Below, one piece after another: positions 49,029 through 56,780 of a DNA stretch of 64,000 nt. The first letter of the stretch is position 1. Each line of letters begins with the position of its first letter. The stretch spans positions 1,054,001 to 1,118,000 of the forward strand of contig NC_019745.1 in the NCBI RefSeq assembly GCF_000317555.1. The letters run 5' to 3'. The position numbers and the translations under genes are program-made. The stretch is from Gloeocapsa sp. PCC 7428. Lineage in GTDB: Bacteria > Cyanobacteriota > Cyanobacteriia > Cyanobacteriales > Chroococcidiopsidaceae. The notes below the pieces were generated by a model. The model did not search any database and was not told the DNA's origin. It saw only the letters and a list, made by a program, of their open reading frames with translations.

Positions 49029-50384
49029 ATGCCGAATGCTCATGTGATCGGATTAGGAAAATCCGGTATTGCCGCTGCACGACTGTTAAAACGGCAAGGT
49101 TGGGAGGTAGCGTTGAGCGATCGCAGTTCTGCTGCTTCGCCAGAACAACCGCGACTAGAAAGTGAGGGTATTGCTGTTAAACTCGGTTACTCATGGCATC
49201 CCGATGTTGATGATTCAACCCAACTTGTGGTTGTCAGTCCTGGGGTTCCTTGGGATATTCCAGCATTAATCGCGGCACGCGAGCAAGGTGTTGAAACAAT
49301 TGGCGAAATGGAATTAGCTTGGCGCAACCTGCGATCGCATCCTTGGGTAGCTGTTACAGGGACAAATGGCAAAACAACAACAACAGCTTTAATTGCAGCT
49401 ATTTTTCAAACCGCTGGGCTGAATGCTCCTGCGTGTGGCAATATCGGTTATGCAGCGTGTGAATTAGCTTTAGAATCAGCTAAACCGCTAGACTGGGTAG
49501 TTGCAGAAATTAGTAGCTATCAAATTGAGTCTTCGTCTTCAATCGCGCCTCGCATTGGTGTTTGGACAACGTTTACACCGGATCACCTCAGTCGTCATTA
49601 CACTTTAGAGAATTACTACAACATTAAAGCGCGGCTTTTGCGTCAAAGTGCGTTGCAAGTGTTTAATGGTGATGATGCGTACTTAAGAGAAGTTGGCGCA
49701 AATTGGCAAGATGCCTACTGGACGAGTGTTAAAGGAAAGGCGCATTCGATTGGAAATACCCCAGGAACTTATATAGAAGATGGTTGGGTTGTGTTTCAAG
49801 GCGATCGCATTGTGCAAGTTTCAGCGTTACGCATGGTGGGAGAACACAATCACCAAAATCTTTTGATGGCAGTAGCAGCCGCGCGGTTAGCGGGAATTGA
49901 TAAAGAAGCGATTTCTCAAGCTGTTACTAATTTTCCTGGTGTTCCGCATCGTTTGGAACACATTTGCACAATTGCTGGAGTTGATTTTATTAACGACAGT
50001 AAAGCAACTAATTATGATGCGGCGCAAGTGGGTTTATCGGCGGTAGTTAGCCCTGTCATTTTAATTGCTGGGGGTGAAGCGAAAGCTGGTGATGATACAA
50101 GTTGGCTGCAAACAATTCAAGAAAAAGCTGCGGCTGTCTTACTAATTGGCGACGCTGCACCTCGTTTTGCTCAGCGATTGAAAGATGTGGGATACTCTCA
50201 CTACGAAATCGTCGAAACTATGGAAAGGGCTATCTCAAGATCTGCTGAATTAGCCCCACAAACGAATGCCCGTGTTGTGTTATTGTCGCCTGCGTGTGCA
50301 AGTTTTGACCAATTTCAAAATTTTGAACAAAGAGGCGATCGCTTTCGCGAACTCTGTCTAGCTTTAGCTTCATCTCAAGTATGA
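49029..50384 (+). CDS. murD: UDP-N-acetylmuramoylalanine-D-glutamate ligase
   Basis: Adds D-glutamate to UDP-MurNAc-L-Ala in peptidoglycan synthesis. The 451-residue protein has the N-terminal UDP-binding [15 protein letters not shown], the ATP loop [13 protein letters not shown] near residue 112, the central domain with [10 protein letters not shown] and TPDHLSRH, and [13 protein letters not shown] in the C-terminal domain. Length and order of domains are standard. Confidence 0.95.
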   Translation: MPNAHVIGLGKSGIAAARLLKRQGWEVALSDRSSAASPEQPRLESEGIAVKLGYSWHPDVDDSTQLVVVSPGVPWDIPALIAAREQGVETIGEMELAWRNLRSHPWVAVTGTNGKTTTTALIAAIFQTAGLNAPACGNIGYAACELALESAKPLDWVVAEISSYQIESSSSIAPRIGVWTTFTPDHLSRHYTLENYYNIKARLLRQSALQVFNGDDAYLREVGANWQDAYWTSVKGKAHSIGNTPGTYIEDGWVVFQGDRIVQVSALRMVGEHNHQNLLMAVAAARLAGIDKEAISQAVTNFPGVPHRLEHICTIAGVDFINDSKATNYDAAQVGLSAVVSPVILIAGGEAKAGDDTSWLQTIQEKAAAVLLIGDAAPRFAQRLKDVGYSHYEIVETMERAISRSAELAPQTNARVVLLSPACASFDQFQNFEQRGDRFRELCLALASSQV

Positions 50385-50556
50385 CAGCCTATCTTTTAAC
50401 AAAATCAATAAATAATTATAAGTATTGAAATAGTACCAACTCATTCAAATAATGTGCTGAGCAATATCTAGGTTTTAATTTATTAGTAAAACATAAAAGG
50501 TTGATATAAATCTAAAAACCTATTTAATCCTATTGAGTTGAGTTTTGCTTTCAAGA

Positions 50557-51045
50557 ATGCTTCTCAAAATTTTGATTGCAGTCACTGCATTACTCGGTGT
50601 TACAAGTATTATTACTAATGTCGGAAATATAAGAACGCAAAGTATTATTTCTCACGATCCTAGCAACCATAATCAATCGGATAACCACGATCAAATTATG
50701 AAAATTTCTTCAGGACAAGCTGTGCCAACTGTTGATTTAGTTGTGCATAAAGATACCATCAAAGGCTATAACTTAGAAGTTAAAGTAACTAATTTTAAAT
50801 TTGCACCAGAAAGAGTTAATTCAACAGCTATACCTGGAGAAGGTCACCCGCACATTTATGTTAATAATCAAAAGCTTACACGCTTGTACGGCTCTTGGTA
50901 CTATTTAGAAAACTTACAACCAGGAAGAAACAAGATTACATTAAGTTTAAATGCTTATAATCATATGGCTCTAGCTCATAACGGCAAGCGAATTTCTGAT
51001 ACTAAAGTTGTTAATGTTCCTGGAGTAACTCAATCACAAAAATGA
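50557..51045 (+). CDS. Exported His-rich protein, first gene of a membrane redox/metal operon
   Basis: A protein of about 162 residues with an N-terminal signal or anchor (MLLKILIAVTALLGVTSIIT). A His/Asn/Asp-rich linker follows (SHDPSNHNQSDNHDQ), then a compact beta domain with PERVNSTAIPGEGHPHIYVN and LYGSWYYLENLQPGRNKITL. The E-GHPHIYVN and LNAYNHM His residues could bind metal. I do not recognise a named function. A TTG four codons upstream is an alternative start. Its stop is three bases before the next ATG, so it is translated together with the following two genes. Confidence 0.65.
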   Translation: MLLKILIAVTALLGVTSIITNVGNIRTQSIISHDPSNHNQSDNHDQIMKISSGQAVPTVDLVVHKDTIKGYNLEVKVTNFKFAPERVNSTAIPGEGHPHIYVNNQKLTRLYGSWYYLENLQPGRNKITLSLNAYNHMALAHNGKRISDTKVVNVPGVTQSQK

Positions 51046-51048
51046 TCA

Positions 51049-52290
51049 ATGGTTGACCTGTTGTTAATGATAACCTTGGGATTTCTGGGGAGTTTCGGGC
51101 ACTGTATAGGAATGTGTGTTCCATTGACGACAGCGTTTTCATTGTCATTGACGCAGCAGCAAACTTCTCCCCCTTGGCAGCAACAGTTTACATTTCATCT
51201 CTTACTAAATTTGGGTAGATTGCTAAGCTACACTTTAGTGGGTGCCGGAATTGGGGCTTTGGGTTCTGTCTTAATTGCTGGCGGACAGATGGCGGGGGAT
51301 GGTAGTTGGCTACGCCAGGGAATTGCTATTCTGACGGGGTTGATGCTGATTTGGTTTGGCATTGTTCAGGTTAAACCACAATTTTTGCCACGTTTGCCGT
51401 TTCTGCATCCATTATCTCAGGGCAATTTACACAAGCGCTTAAGTGCTGCAATGGTAAGGTTATCGTTTCATACTAAGTGGTGGACACCAGCCGCTTTGGG
51501 TATAGTTTGGGGTTTGATGCCATGCGGTTTTTTGTATGCGGCACAAATTAAAGCTGCTGAAACCGGAAGCCTTTGGCGTGGCGCGGCGATATTATTTGCT
51601 TTTGGTTTAGGTACAGCACCTACGATGTTGGGTGTAGGTGTCTCGACTGCGGTTGTGGGTACAAATCGGCGCAGTCAGTTGTATCGTTTGGCAGGTTGGT
51701 TAACGATTTTTATTGGCGTGTTGACACTCGTGCGCACGGGTGATGGTCATGGGTTAATTTATATTACAGGTCATGGTGCATTGTTGTGTTTGATGCTTGC
51801 ACTAATTGCGCGTCCGCTGCGGCGTGTGTGGGCGCAACCGTTAAAATACCGTCGCACGTTGGGGGTGGGGGCGTTTGTATTGGCGCTTGTTCATGTTGGT
51901 CACACGATTCAGCATACCTTGGGTTGGAATTGGGAAGCCGTATTTTTTATGTTGCCGCAACATCAAATCGCGATCGCTTGTGGAATAATGGCTTTACTGT
52001 TAATAACTCCAGCAGCTTTTACGAGTTTTGATCGTCTGCAAAAAACTTTGGGTAAGCGTTGGCGACAACTTCACTTGTTAAGTGTTCCAGCTTTAGTTTT
52101 ATGCACAATTCATATTGTGTTGATCGGATCGCATTATTTAGGAACTTTGCAGCAGACGTGGCGTAATTATCTGTTTGTAGCTGCGTTGGGTTTACTAACA
52201 CTAGGAGTCTTGTTAGTGCGATCGCGTTCGTTTTGGTCAATATTATCATTGGAGAAGTTTTATGCTCCCCCGCTACGCCACGATCAGTAG
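51049..52290 (+). CDS. Fusion of SafE/UreH-like transporter domain and ferric-reductase-like domain
   Basis: A 413-residue polytopic membrane protein. The N-terminal half (about 1-225) resembles the SafE/UreH/DsbD_2 group (COG2836-like). It carries GHCIGMC at residues 17-23 and MPCGFLYAAQ from 157, with one Cys in each of two Pro/Gly-containing helices plus C23, a layout suited to thiol chemistry or metal passage. The C-terminal half (about 230-405) resembles the ferric-reductase/MsrQ transmembrane domain. It has candidate heme-b ligands H282, H285 and H289 in one helix, H355 and H362 in another, and the loop GKRWRQLHLLSVPALVL. I infer coupled electron and metal transport across the membrane. 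It is between two small exported proteins, overlapping the next gene by 29 bases. Confidence 0.75.
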   Translation: MVDLLLMITLGFLGSFGHCIGMCVPLTTAFSLSLTQQQTSPPWQQQFTFHLLLNLGRLLSYTLVGAGIGALGSVLIAGGQMAGDGSWLRQGIAILTGLMLIWFGIVQVKPQFLPRLPFLHPLSQGNLHKRLSAAMVRLSFHTKWWTPAALGIVWGLMPCGFLYAAQIKAAETGSLWRGAAILFAFGLGTAPTMLGVGVSTAVVGTNRRSQLYRLAGWLTIFIGVLTLVRTGDGHGLIYITGHGALLCLMLALIARPLRRVWAQPLKYRRTLGVGAFVLALVHVGHTIQHTLGWNWEAVFFMLPQHQIAIACGIMALLLITPAAFTSFDRLQKTLGKRWRQLHLLSVPALVLCTIHIVLIGSHYLGTLQQTWRNYLFVAALGLLTLGVLLVRSRSFWSILSLEKFYAPPLRHDQ

Positions 52291-52846
52291 TTTTACTGTA
52301 GTAGTTTCGCTGGCGATCGCATCACCCGTTTTTGCGCACAAAGTTCAAACTGCTACAGATGTCGGTGCAACTTTACATATTGAACCAAATGATAATCCGC
52401 GTTCTGGAGAATCTTCACTAACTTGGTTTGCGTTGACTCGTAAGGGAGGACAAATTATTCCTTTATCTGAGTGCGATTGCAAGTTAGCCGTTTATTCAAA
52501 ATCATCGTCATCTCAGCCGCTACTAGAACCACCTTTAAAATCCATCTCAGCAGAACGCTTTGAGAATATTCCTGCTGCTGAAATCGTTTTTCCGCAACCT
52601 GGCGCTTATCAATTAGAGTTTACTGGTTCTCCCAAAGTCGCAGGAAGTTTCCAACCGTTTGAATTAAGCTATCAAGTTAATGTTGCAAAGGGAGTCGCGC
52701 CATCACCATCGCCAACTGTAGCACAGTTACCGTCACAACCACAGTCAGCAGAAAATCAGTGGTTAATACCAGCGATCGCATCTACACTCGTCGTACTGGG
52801 GTTAATTTTGGCGGGGTGGATTGCTAAAAAGATATCGATAAAGTGA
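52262..52846 (+). CDS. Exported membrane-anchored protein, last gene of the redox/metal operon
   Basis: A 194-residue protein. The signal peptide (residues 1-25) ends SPVFA, leaving His-Lys at the mature N terminus. A beta-rich domain follows, with the SECDCKLAVY Cys pair and VFPQPGAYQLEFTGSP. A Pro/Ser/Gln-rich stretch then leads to one C-terminal membrane helix (about residues 167-187) with a basic stop-transfer KKISIK. The N-terminal His and the domain style recall CopC-like copper proteins, but the CopC ligand set is not evident. GGAG lies seven bases before ATG, inside the end of the preceding gene. Confidence 0.65.
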   Translation: MLPRYATISSFTVVVSLAIASPVFAHKVQTATDVGATLHIEPNDNPRSGESSLTWFALTRKGGQIIPLSECDCKLAVYSKSSSSQPLLEPPLKSISAERFENIPAAEIVFPQPGAYQLEFTGSPKVAGSFQPFELSYQVNVAKGVAPSPSPTVAQLPSQPQSAENQWLIPAIASTLVVLGLILAGWIAKKISIK

Positions 52847-52864
52847 TTTAGTATTTGAAGCTCA

Positions 52865-52886
52865 CCCCACCTTGAAGAGGTAGGGG
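52865..52886 (-). repeat. Subterminal hairpin at the tnpB end of the IS
   Basis: CCCC-ACCT pairs with AGGT-A-GGGG around TGAAG, leaving one bulged A. It starts four bases beyond the tnpB stop. In IS605-type elements this end also forms the 3' scaffold of the omega-RNA that guides TnpB, with the guide coming from DNA beyond about 52860. Confidence 0.6.
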
Positions 52887-52889
52887 ATT

Positions 52890-54227
52890 CTATGCTATTT
52901 GTGTCGAAAACCACAAATCACAAAGACAAGCCCAGCTTCTAGGCGAACGAGTAGAACTTTTGCTACCTCGTTCCTCACGATACTTTCGTTCGGTGAGTTT
53001 TTGCCAACCTCTAGCTGCTATGTTATAGCTGCCATTAAGGTCACAATTATAGTGTTTGCCTGTATTAAATGTAGCTAAAGTATAGTTTTTGCTATCTCTT
53101 TTTAGAAATCCCGAACCATCAAAAGCTAACTTAGAGGTGTAAGCAGCTATTACGGATATTATTTTTCCACCTAACTCAATCCATTTATTTTGAGTTAACG
53201 TAAAAATTAAAGATTTTAACCAACCGTGAAAACGTTGTTTTAAGTTAGAACGTTTTTTTCCACCTTTTGGTTTCCAGTTTTTAAGGTTCTCAAAAACTAT
53301 AGCTTCAGTCTTAAAACTTTTAGCTATATTTACTATTCGCTTAGAAACGATATGACCTATTTGTTGATTAATATTTCTACATTTACGATATGTATGTTTG
53401 CAGAAACCACAAGATAATTTTTTCGTTTTCTTCGCTTTCATAGATATAGATTTCAGTCGCTTATCTCGTCGGTCTATGTCTCTTCCAGGGTGAATAAATT
53501 CACGATAGATTACAGTACCTTCTTGACTTACAACTGAAACAGTAGCTGTTGTATTTATTCCTAAATCAACAGCCAAAACTACTCCTGATTTTGTTATCTT
53601 TTCAGGATTGCACTCAAATGGAACTGATAAGTGACCTTGTTTACTACTAACAATTAATGAAGGAGATTTTATTTGATTAGTCTCTACTTGATGTCGTTCT
53701 CTTAGAGAGATAATAGGTACAGAAATCCAAATCCAATCTGAACCTGTAAAGACTTTGATCTCAACAATTTTAAACTCATGCAATTTATAACACTGACCTT
53801 TGTATAGAGAAGGATAGCAGCCAGTATCAGGATTAAGAACTGGTGGTTTTGCATCTCTACGTTTTCTAATACCACTTTGCCATTCATAATATCGTGTCAT
53901 GTAACTACTAACTTGACCAACTGCAAACATAATTGCAGCACGTCTTAAGTAACTAGGAAATTTATGAAATGACTTATTGAATTGTGGGTATTTAGGTTTA
54001 GTGTTTTTACTAGTTGCGTGTACTAATTTTTCTACAGCAGGTACAACTTGGTCAGACTTTAGACCTCCTAACTCCACCCAGTGAGTAGACACGACTGTTA
54101 CTAGAAATCTACACAGACGGCGATATTCTTTTACCGTTAAAAGCATTAATTCTTTCTGCTCTCTTGTTGGCGAAAGCTTCCATTTGTCTGTTCTGATAAT
54201 TTTCTTGTAACTAGTTTTTTGTGTCAT
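52890..54227 (-). CDS. tnpB: TnpB-family RNA-guided endonuclease / IS605 OrfB
   Basis: A 445-residue TnpB. The RuvC-like nuclease is split: the first acidic motif in VVLAVDLGINTTATVS, the second in EAIVFENLKNW, and the third Asp in HYNCDLNGSYNIAARG. The first half carries the Arg/Lys-rich nucleic-acid-binding part. The usual C4 zinc finger between motifs two and three is degenerate: the region TSKLAFDGSGFLKRDSKN has no CxxC. A Cys pair (CGFCKHTYRKC) lies earlier instead. TnpB enzymes use an omega-RNA to cut the empty donor site and keep the element in place. Start ATG 54227. Confidence 0.88.
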   Translation of the reverse strand: MTQKTSYKKIIRTDKWKLSPTREQKELMLLTVKEYRRLCRFLVTVVSTHWVELGGLKSDQVVPAVEKLVHATSKNTKPKYPQFNKSFHKFPSYLRRAAIMFAVGQVSSYMTRYYEWQSGIRKRRDAKPPVLNPDTGCYPSLYKGQCYKLHEFKIVEIKVFTGSDWIWISVPIISLRERHQVETNQIKSPSLIVSSKQGHLSVPFECNPEKITKSGVVLAVDLGINTTATVSVVSQEGTVIYREFIHPGRDIDRRDKRLKSISMKAKKTKKLSCGFCKHTYRKCRNINQQIGHIVSKRIVNIAKSFKTEAIVFENLKNWKPKGGKKRSNLKQRFHGWLKSLIFTLTQNKWIELGGKIISVIAAYTSKLAFDGSGFLKRDSKNYTLATFNTGKHYNCDLNGSYNIAARGWQKLTERKYREERGSKSSTRSPRSWACLCDLWFSTQIA

Positions 54228-54258
54228 AGTAAATATAGTGTACTACATAGAGATAAGA

Positions 54259-54678
54259 ATGGCAAGGAGTTTAAGGTCTTTTGCTCACAGTCGTTGCGAC
54301 ATTCAGATTCATATAGTGTTTGTTACTAAATTCAGACATCCTGTATTAAACGAGCAGATAGAGTATGAAATAATTGAAATGTGCAAAAATATATGTGAAA
54401 AGAATAGATGTTACTTAAAAGAAGCGAAAGCTGATTTGGTTTTAAAAGACCATATACATTTATTAATAGATTTTGCACCTGACGTTTCTGTTTCGACTAT
54501 TGTTAATACAATGAAGACTGTAACAAGTAGAGAAATTAGAAAACGACACGCACAATATCTAAAACCTTTTTATTGGAAACCTTTCTTTTGGAAGCGTGGA
54601 TATTGTGCAGTATCAGGTGGTGGAGCAAGCATAGAGGTTATTAAGCAATATATCCAGTCACAAGGAAATGAAGATTAA
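54259..54678 (+). CDS. tnpA: IS200/IS605-family Y1 transposase TnpA
   Basis: A 139-residue HUH single-strand transposase. The HUH motif is HIH at residues 65-67 (KDHIHLLIDF) and the catalytic Tyr is Y131 (VIKQYIQSQ). FVTKFRHPVL and FYWKPFFWKRGYCAVSGG are family hallmarks. An in-frame GTG at 54238 is possible, but ATG 54259 gives the canonical N terminus. All catalytic residues are present and the length is normal, so it is probably functional. Confidence 0.92.
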   Translation: MARSLRSFAHSRCDIQIHIVFVTKFRHPVLNEQIEYEIIEMCKNICEKNRCYLKEAKADLVLKDHIHLLIDFAPDVSVSTIVNTMKTVTSREIRKRHAQYLKPFYWKPFFWKRGYCAVSGGGASIEVIKQYIQSQGNED

Positions 54679-54830
54679 TAAGAAAAGCGAAATCGGGCTA
54701 ACTCCAACTTGTGCCGAAGTTAGAGAGTGCGCCCGACGTAGCGTTCAAATTAAAGGTTAGCAGGAAGAGGCGATCGCGGTAAGATTATTGATAATTGCTA
54801 GCAGCAAGCTCGACGTTGCTCAGTTCTCTA

Positions 54831-55328
54831 ATGACTCTCATCCTTTCCGAAGCCAACTTCTGTGAATTGATGTCTGAACCTGCTCAATGCAGCAAATATC
54901 ACTTTGATGGTGAAATGTTTATTGTGTCTCCTCGGATAGGTCAGGGATATCGCCGAGATGTAGAACTACTACAAGGGCTGTGGCTGGAAATTTTTAACTA
55001 TGAATTGCATGATGACATAGAAGTTCCGGTACCTGTTCATGACCATCTAGTACAGTTTCTGATACTTTTATCTGGGTTATTTACTTATAACAACGTTTAT
55101 CCAGCTATTGATGGAAAATGCTGCTACTTGTCTGGAAGTGGGATTTCACCTGCATTTGTAATAAAGAGGCAGAAGTTACAGCTGATAGCTGGAATTAATG
55201 TGCATCTATCACCAGAATTGCTTAGAGGGTTCATGGCTGGAGAACCAGAGCAAATTATCAAGCTATTTATTAAAGAGAACGAATGGAAGGTAGCAGAGTT
55301 TTTTTGCAGCGCGATCAACTGTCGTTAA
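54831..55328 (+). pseudogene. AraC-family regulator, N-terminal fragment without HTH
   Basis: The frame begins MTLILSEANFCELMSEPAQ and has DVELLQGLWLEIFNYELHDD, FLILLSGLF and INVHLSPELLRGFM. This is the sensing half of the cyanobacterial AraC/PchR-like regulators that often control siderophore uptake. After about residue 157 (55300) similarity stops and the frame runs into the tail of the convergent Rpn-type pseudogene, ending at TAA 55326-55328. The C-terminal double HTH is missing. The fragment cannot bind DNA in the usual way. A TTG 12 codons upstream extends the open frame. Confidence 0.65.
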
Positions 55329-55767
55329 CACCATCACCGCTACCCACAAAGGTAACAAAGGAATAACTCCTAACTCATCCAAATACACCCGATACACTTG
55401 CTCGCCATTGAGCATAGAGCGATGAGGATAAATATCGCGTGATAAATGACTACTGCTTGCCAATCACTAAATTGATCGCGGTTGCGGTAGAAATATAAGG
55501 AGAATTCAGCAAATACTCGTTCACACAGCCATTCCTCTTTTTGAAATTGAACCTGCCGGAGGCACGCTTCGCCAACACACAAATACACCACACCTGGACT
55601 TTGATATCTGGTGGTAGAAATACCCCATCGATTTTAAACTTGGGTTCTTTGACAGCCACTGAATCAAACCGATATGCCTCAGCATTAACTGGTGGATTTG
55701 TCAATAGCTCAAATCGTAAGGTAGGAGATTGCTGAAACAGTTTATAAAATATTGAATCCCGCCGCAT
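55310..55767 (-). pseudogene. Rpn/DUF2887-family nuclease-transposase gene, frameshifted
   Basis: Reading from ATG 55767 gives MRRDSIFYKLFQQSPTLRFE and DSVAVKEPKFKIDGVFLPPDI, the start of a DUF2887 (Rpn, PD-(D/E)XK) protein. A one-base loss near 55603 shifts the frame into SPGVVYLC. A 21-base insertion at 55555-55575 keeps that frame, and QVQFQKEEWLCERVFAEFSL follows, then YFYRNRDQFSDWQAVVIY. A second shift near 55445 leads to DIYPHRSMLNGEQVYRVYLD. The gene ends abruptly at about 55310 where it abuts the AraC fragment. It is dead. Confidence 0.75.
55555..55575. repeat. 21-base small dispersed repeat inserted in the Rpn pseudogene
   Basis: On the minus strand the insert starts TTGGCGAAGCGTG and ends CCTCCGGC. 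Removing it restores C-E-V-Q-F-Q, the family sequence, from C-VGEACLRQ-V-Q-F-Q. Its length is a multiple of three. The form GGCGAAGCGTGCC...GGC matches the small dispersed repeats known from filamentous cyanobacteria. Confidence 0.65.
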
Positions 55768-55775
55768 CAAGCATT

Positions 55776-56426
55776 TTACCCAAACAACAAATTAGTCATA
55801 AAAACAATACCAATTGAAGCGATCGCTAAACCACAAAGTCGCATGATTTGTCGATTTGGTGTTTTGTGAGTGATCAAATTACCTATCGCACGCGCTAACA
55901 TTGCTACACCATACTGAATAATGGTGAATCCTAGTAAGTAAGCAACTAAAGGCATCATTCCGGCACCAATAATTGCTTCTGCGTAAGCGTAGCCGTGAAA
56001 TAAACCAGCGATCGCACCTAAAATGAGTAACACAATCCAATCAGGTTTACGTGGAATCGCTAGCATTGCGCCAAAGATGACCACGGATAAGGCGATCGCA
56101 ATTTCTGCTGCTGGTAAATCGAAGTTGAGTAAATGAATTCCTGTTCCTACGAGTGCGGCTAAAACAAATCCTGCTGGAATGACAGCGCCATTTACCTGTC
56201 CTGTGGCGATGAAACCAATTGCAATAACAAACGCCAAATGATCTAAACCAATCACTGGATGCGCTAAGCCTGAGAGAAATCCCTCAACAAAATTTGTTGG
56301 CGTTTCGCCTCCTGTGGCGTGATGTGCTAAGGCTTGTTGTACTGTGCTTAAAAAGATGATCCCTAGACTAGCACTTACAATAAAAGGATTCAGTCGCCGA
56401 AATGGCGCAAAATGCTTACTGGACAT
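55776..56426 (-). CDS. hupE: HupE/UreJ-family nickel/cobalt transporter
   Basis: A 216-residue membrane protein. The signal-like N terminus ends VQQALA, and the mature chain would start His-His-Ala-Thr-Gly. Six membrane segments follow. The family motif HPVIGLDHLAFVIAIG (HPxxGxDHxxxxxxxG) is near residues 56-71, and a second His-bearing helix is GLFHGYAYAEA. HupE/UreJ proteins take up Ni or Co. The cobalamin-riboswitch-like leader upstream points to cobalt for B12 synthesis. It is monocistronic. Confidence 0.88.
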   Translation of the reverse strand: MSSKHFAPFRRLNPFIVSASLGIIFLSTVQQALAHHATGGETPTNFVEGFLSGLAHPVIGLDHLAFVIAIGFIATGQVNGAVIPAGFVLAALVGTGIHLLNFDLPAAEIAIALSVVIFGAMLAIPRKPDWIVLLILGAIAGLFHGYAYAEAIIGAGMMPLVAYLLGFTIIQYGVAMLARAIGNLITHKTPNRQIMRLCGLAIASIGIVFMTNLLFG

Positions 56427-56524
56427 ACTCTGTACCTCGCAGATAAATCGGTAATTGATACCTAGCTACTTTATGCAGAAATGATTCAAAACACAATGTT
56501 TTGCTTTCTAGGCGATCGCAGCTT

Positions 56525-56735
56525 GGTGTAAACTCCCTTCGGCAGGCATTCTGACTTTAAATTTTGAGTTCTCAGTTTGGAGTTAGATTGACTTACCTTT
56601 GCTCAAGTACGCGCTCTTGGAAAGACTTTGATTAATATAGTCCACCTCCGTGGACTTCTTTTGTCTAGAGGCGAATTCATTCGCCAAGCTTTCCCCGTTA
56701 CCTCTGGTATCCAACCGAACCGATGGGAGAATCAT
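56525..56735 (-). promoter_or_regulatory. Cobalamin-riboswitch-like leader, interrupted
   Basis: On the minus strand the 3' part has AAGTCAGAATGCCTGCC (56541-56557), a clear B12-box match, 115 bases before the hupE ATG. The 5' part has CGGTTGGATACC and GGTAACGGGGAAAGC (56688-56702), resembling the GGGAA side of the cobalamin aptamer. Between them, where the conserved GGTG..AATCC and CCCGCAACTGT segments should be, lies a 47-base two-hairpin repeat followed by unrelated sequence. The aptamer therefore seems split or partly replaced, and B12 binding is doubtful. Confidence 0.55.
56639..56685. repeat. Two-hairpin palindromic repeat, copy 2, inside the hupE leader
   Basis: AGTCCAC-CTCC-GTGGACT, a 13-base linker, then GGCGAAT-TC-ATTCGCC. 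It has the same build and linker length as 42610-42654, in opposite orientation. Sequences of the AGTCCAC...GTGGACT / GCGAAT...ATTCGC form are common MITE-like repeats in cyanobacteria. Confidence 0.75.
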
Positions 56736-56780
56736 TTTATCACTGTTCAGCAGTTGCAATGAATTTAGTTTTGAGAAGCT

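Larger units (their letters stand above)
52862..54740. mobile_element. IS200/IS605-family element with divergent tnpA and tnpB
   Basis: Two divergent genes, tnpB (-) and tnpA (+), start within about 31 bases of each other, as in the IS605 group. The tnpB-side end has an imperfect hairpin at 52865-52886 (CCCC-ACCT / AGGT-A-GGGG). The tnpA-side end has a longer imperfect hairpin at about 54693-54738 (CGGGC-TAACT / AGTTA...GCCCG). Such subterminal hairpins are what TnpA recognises; there are no terminal inverted repeats. Exact cleavage points cannot be fixed without an empty site. Both genes look complete, so the copy may be active. Confidence 0.75.
56427..56780. other. hupE leader region
   Basis: These 354 bases hold the riboswitch-like leader (56525-56735), the inserted two-hairpin repeat (56639-56685), and on the far side the 3' flank of the ABC transporter gene. 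No ORF is credible here. Confidence 0.55.
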
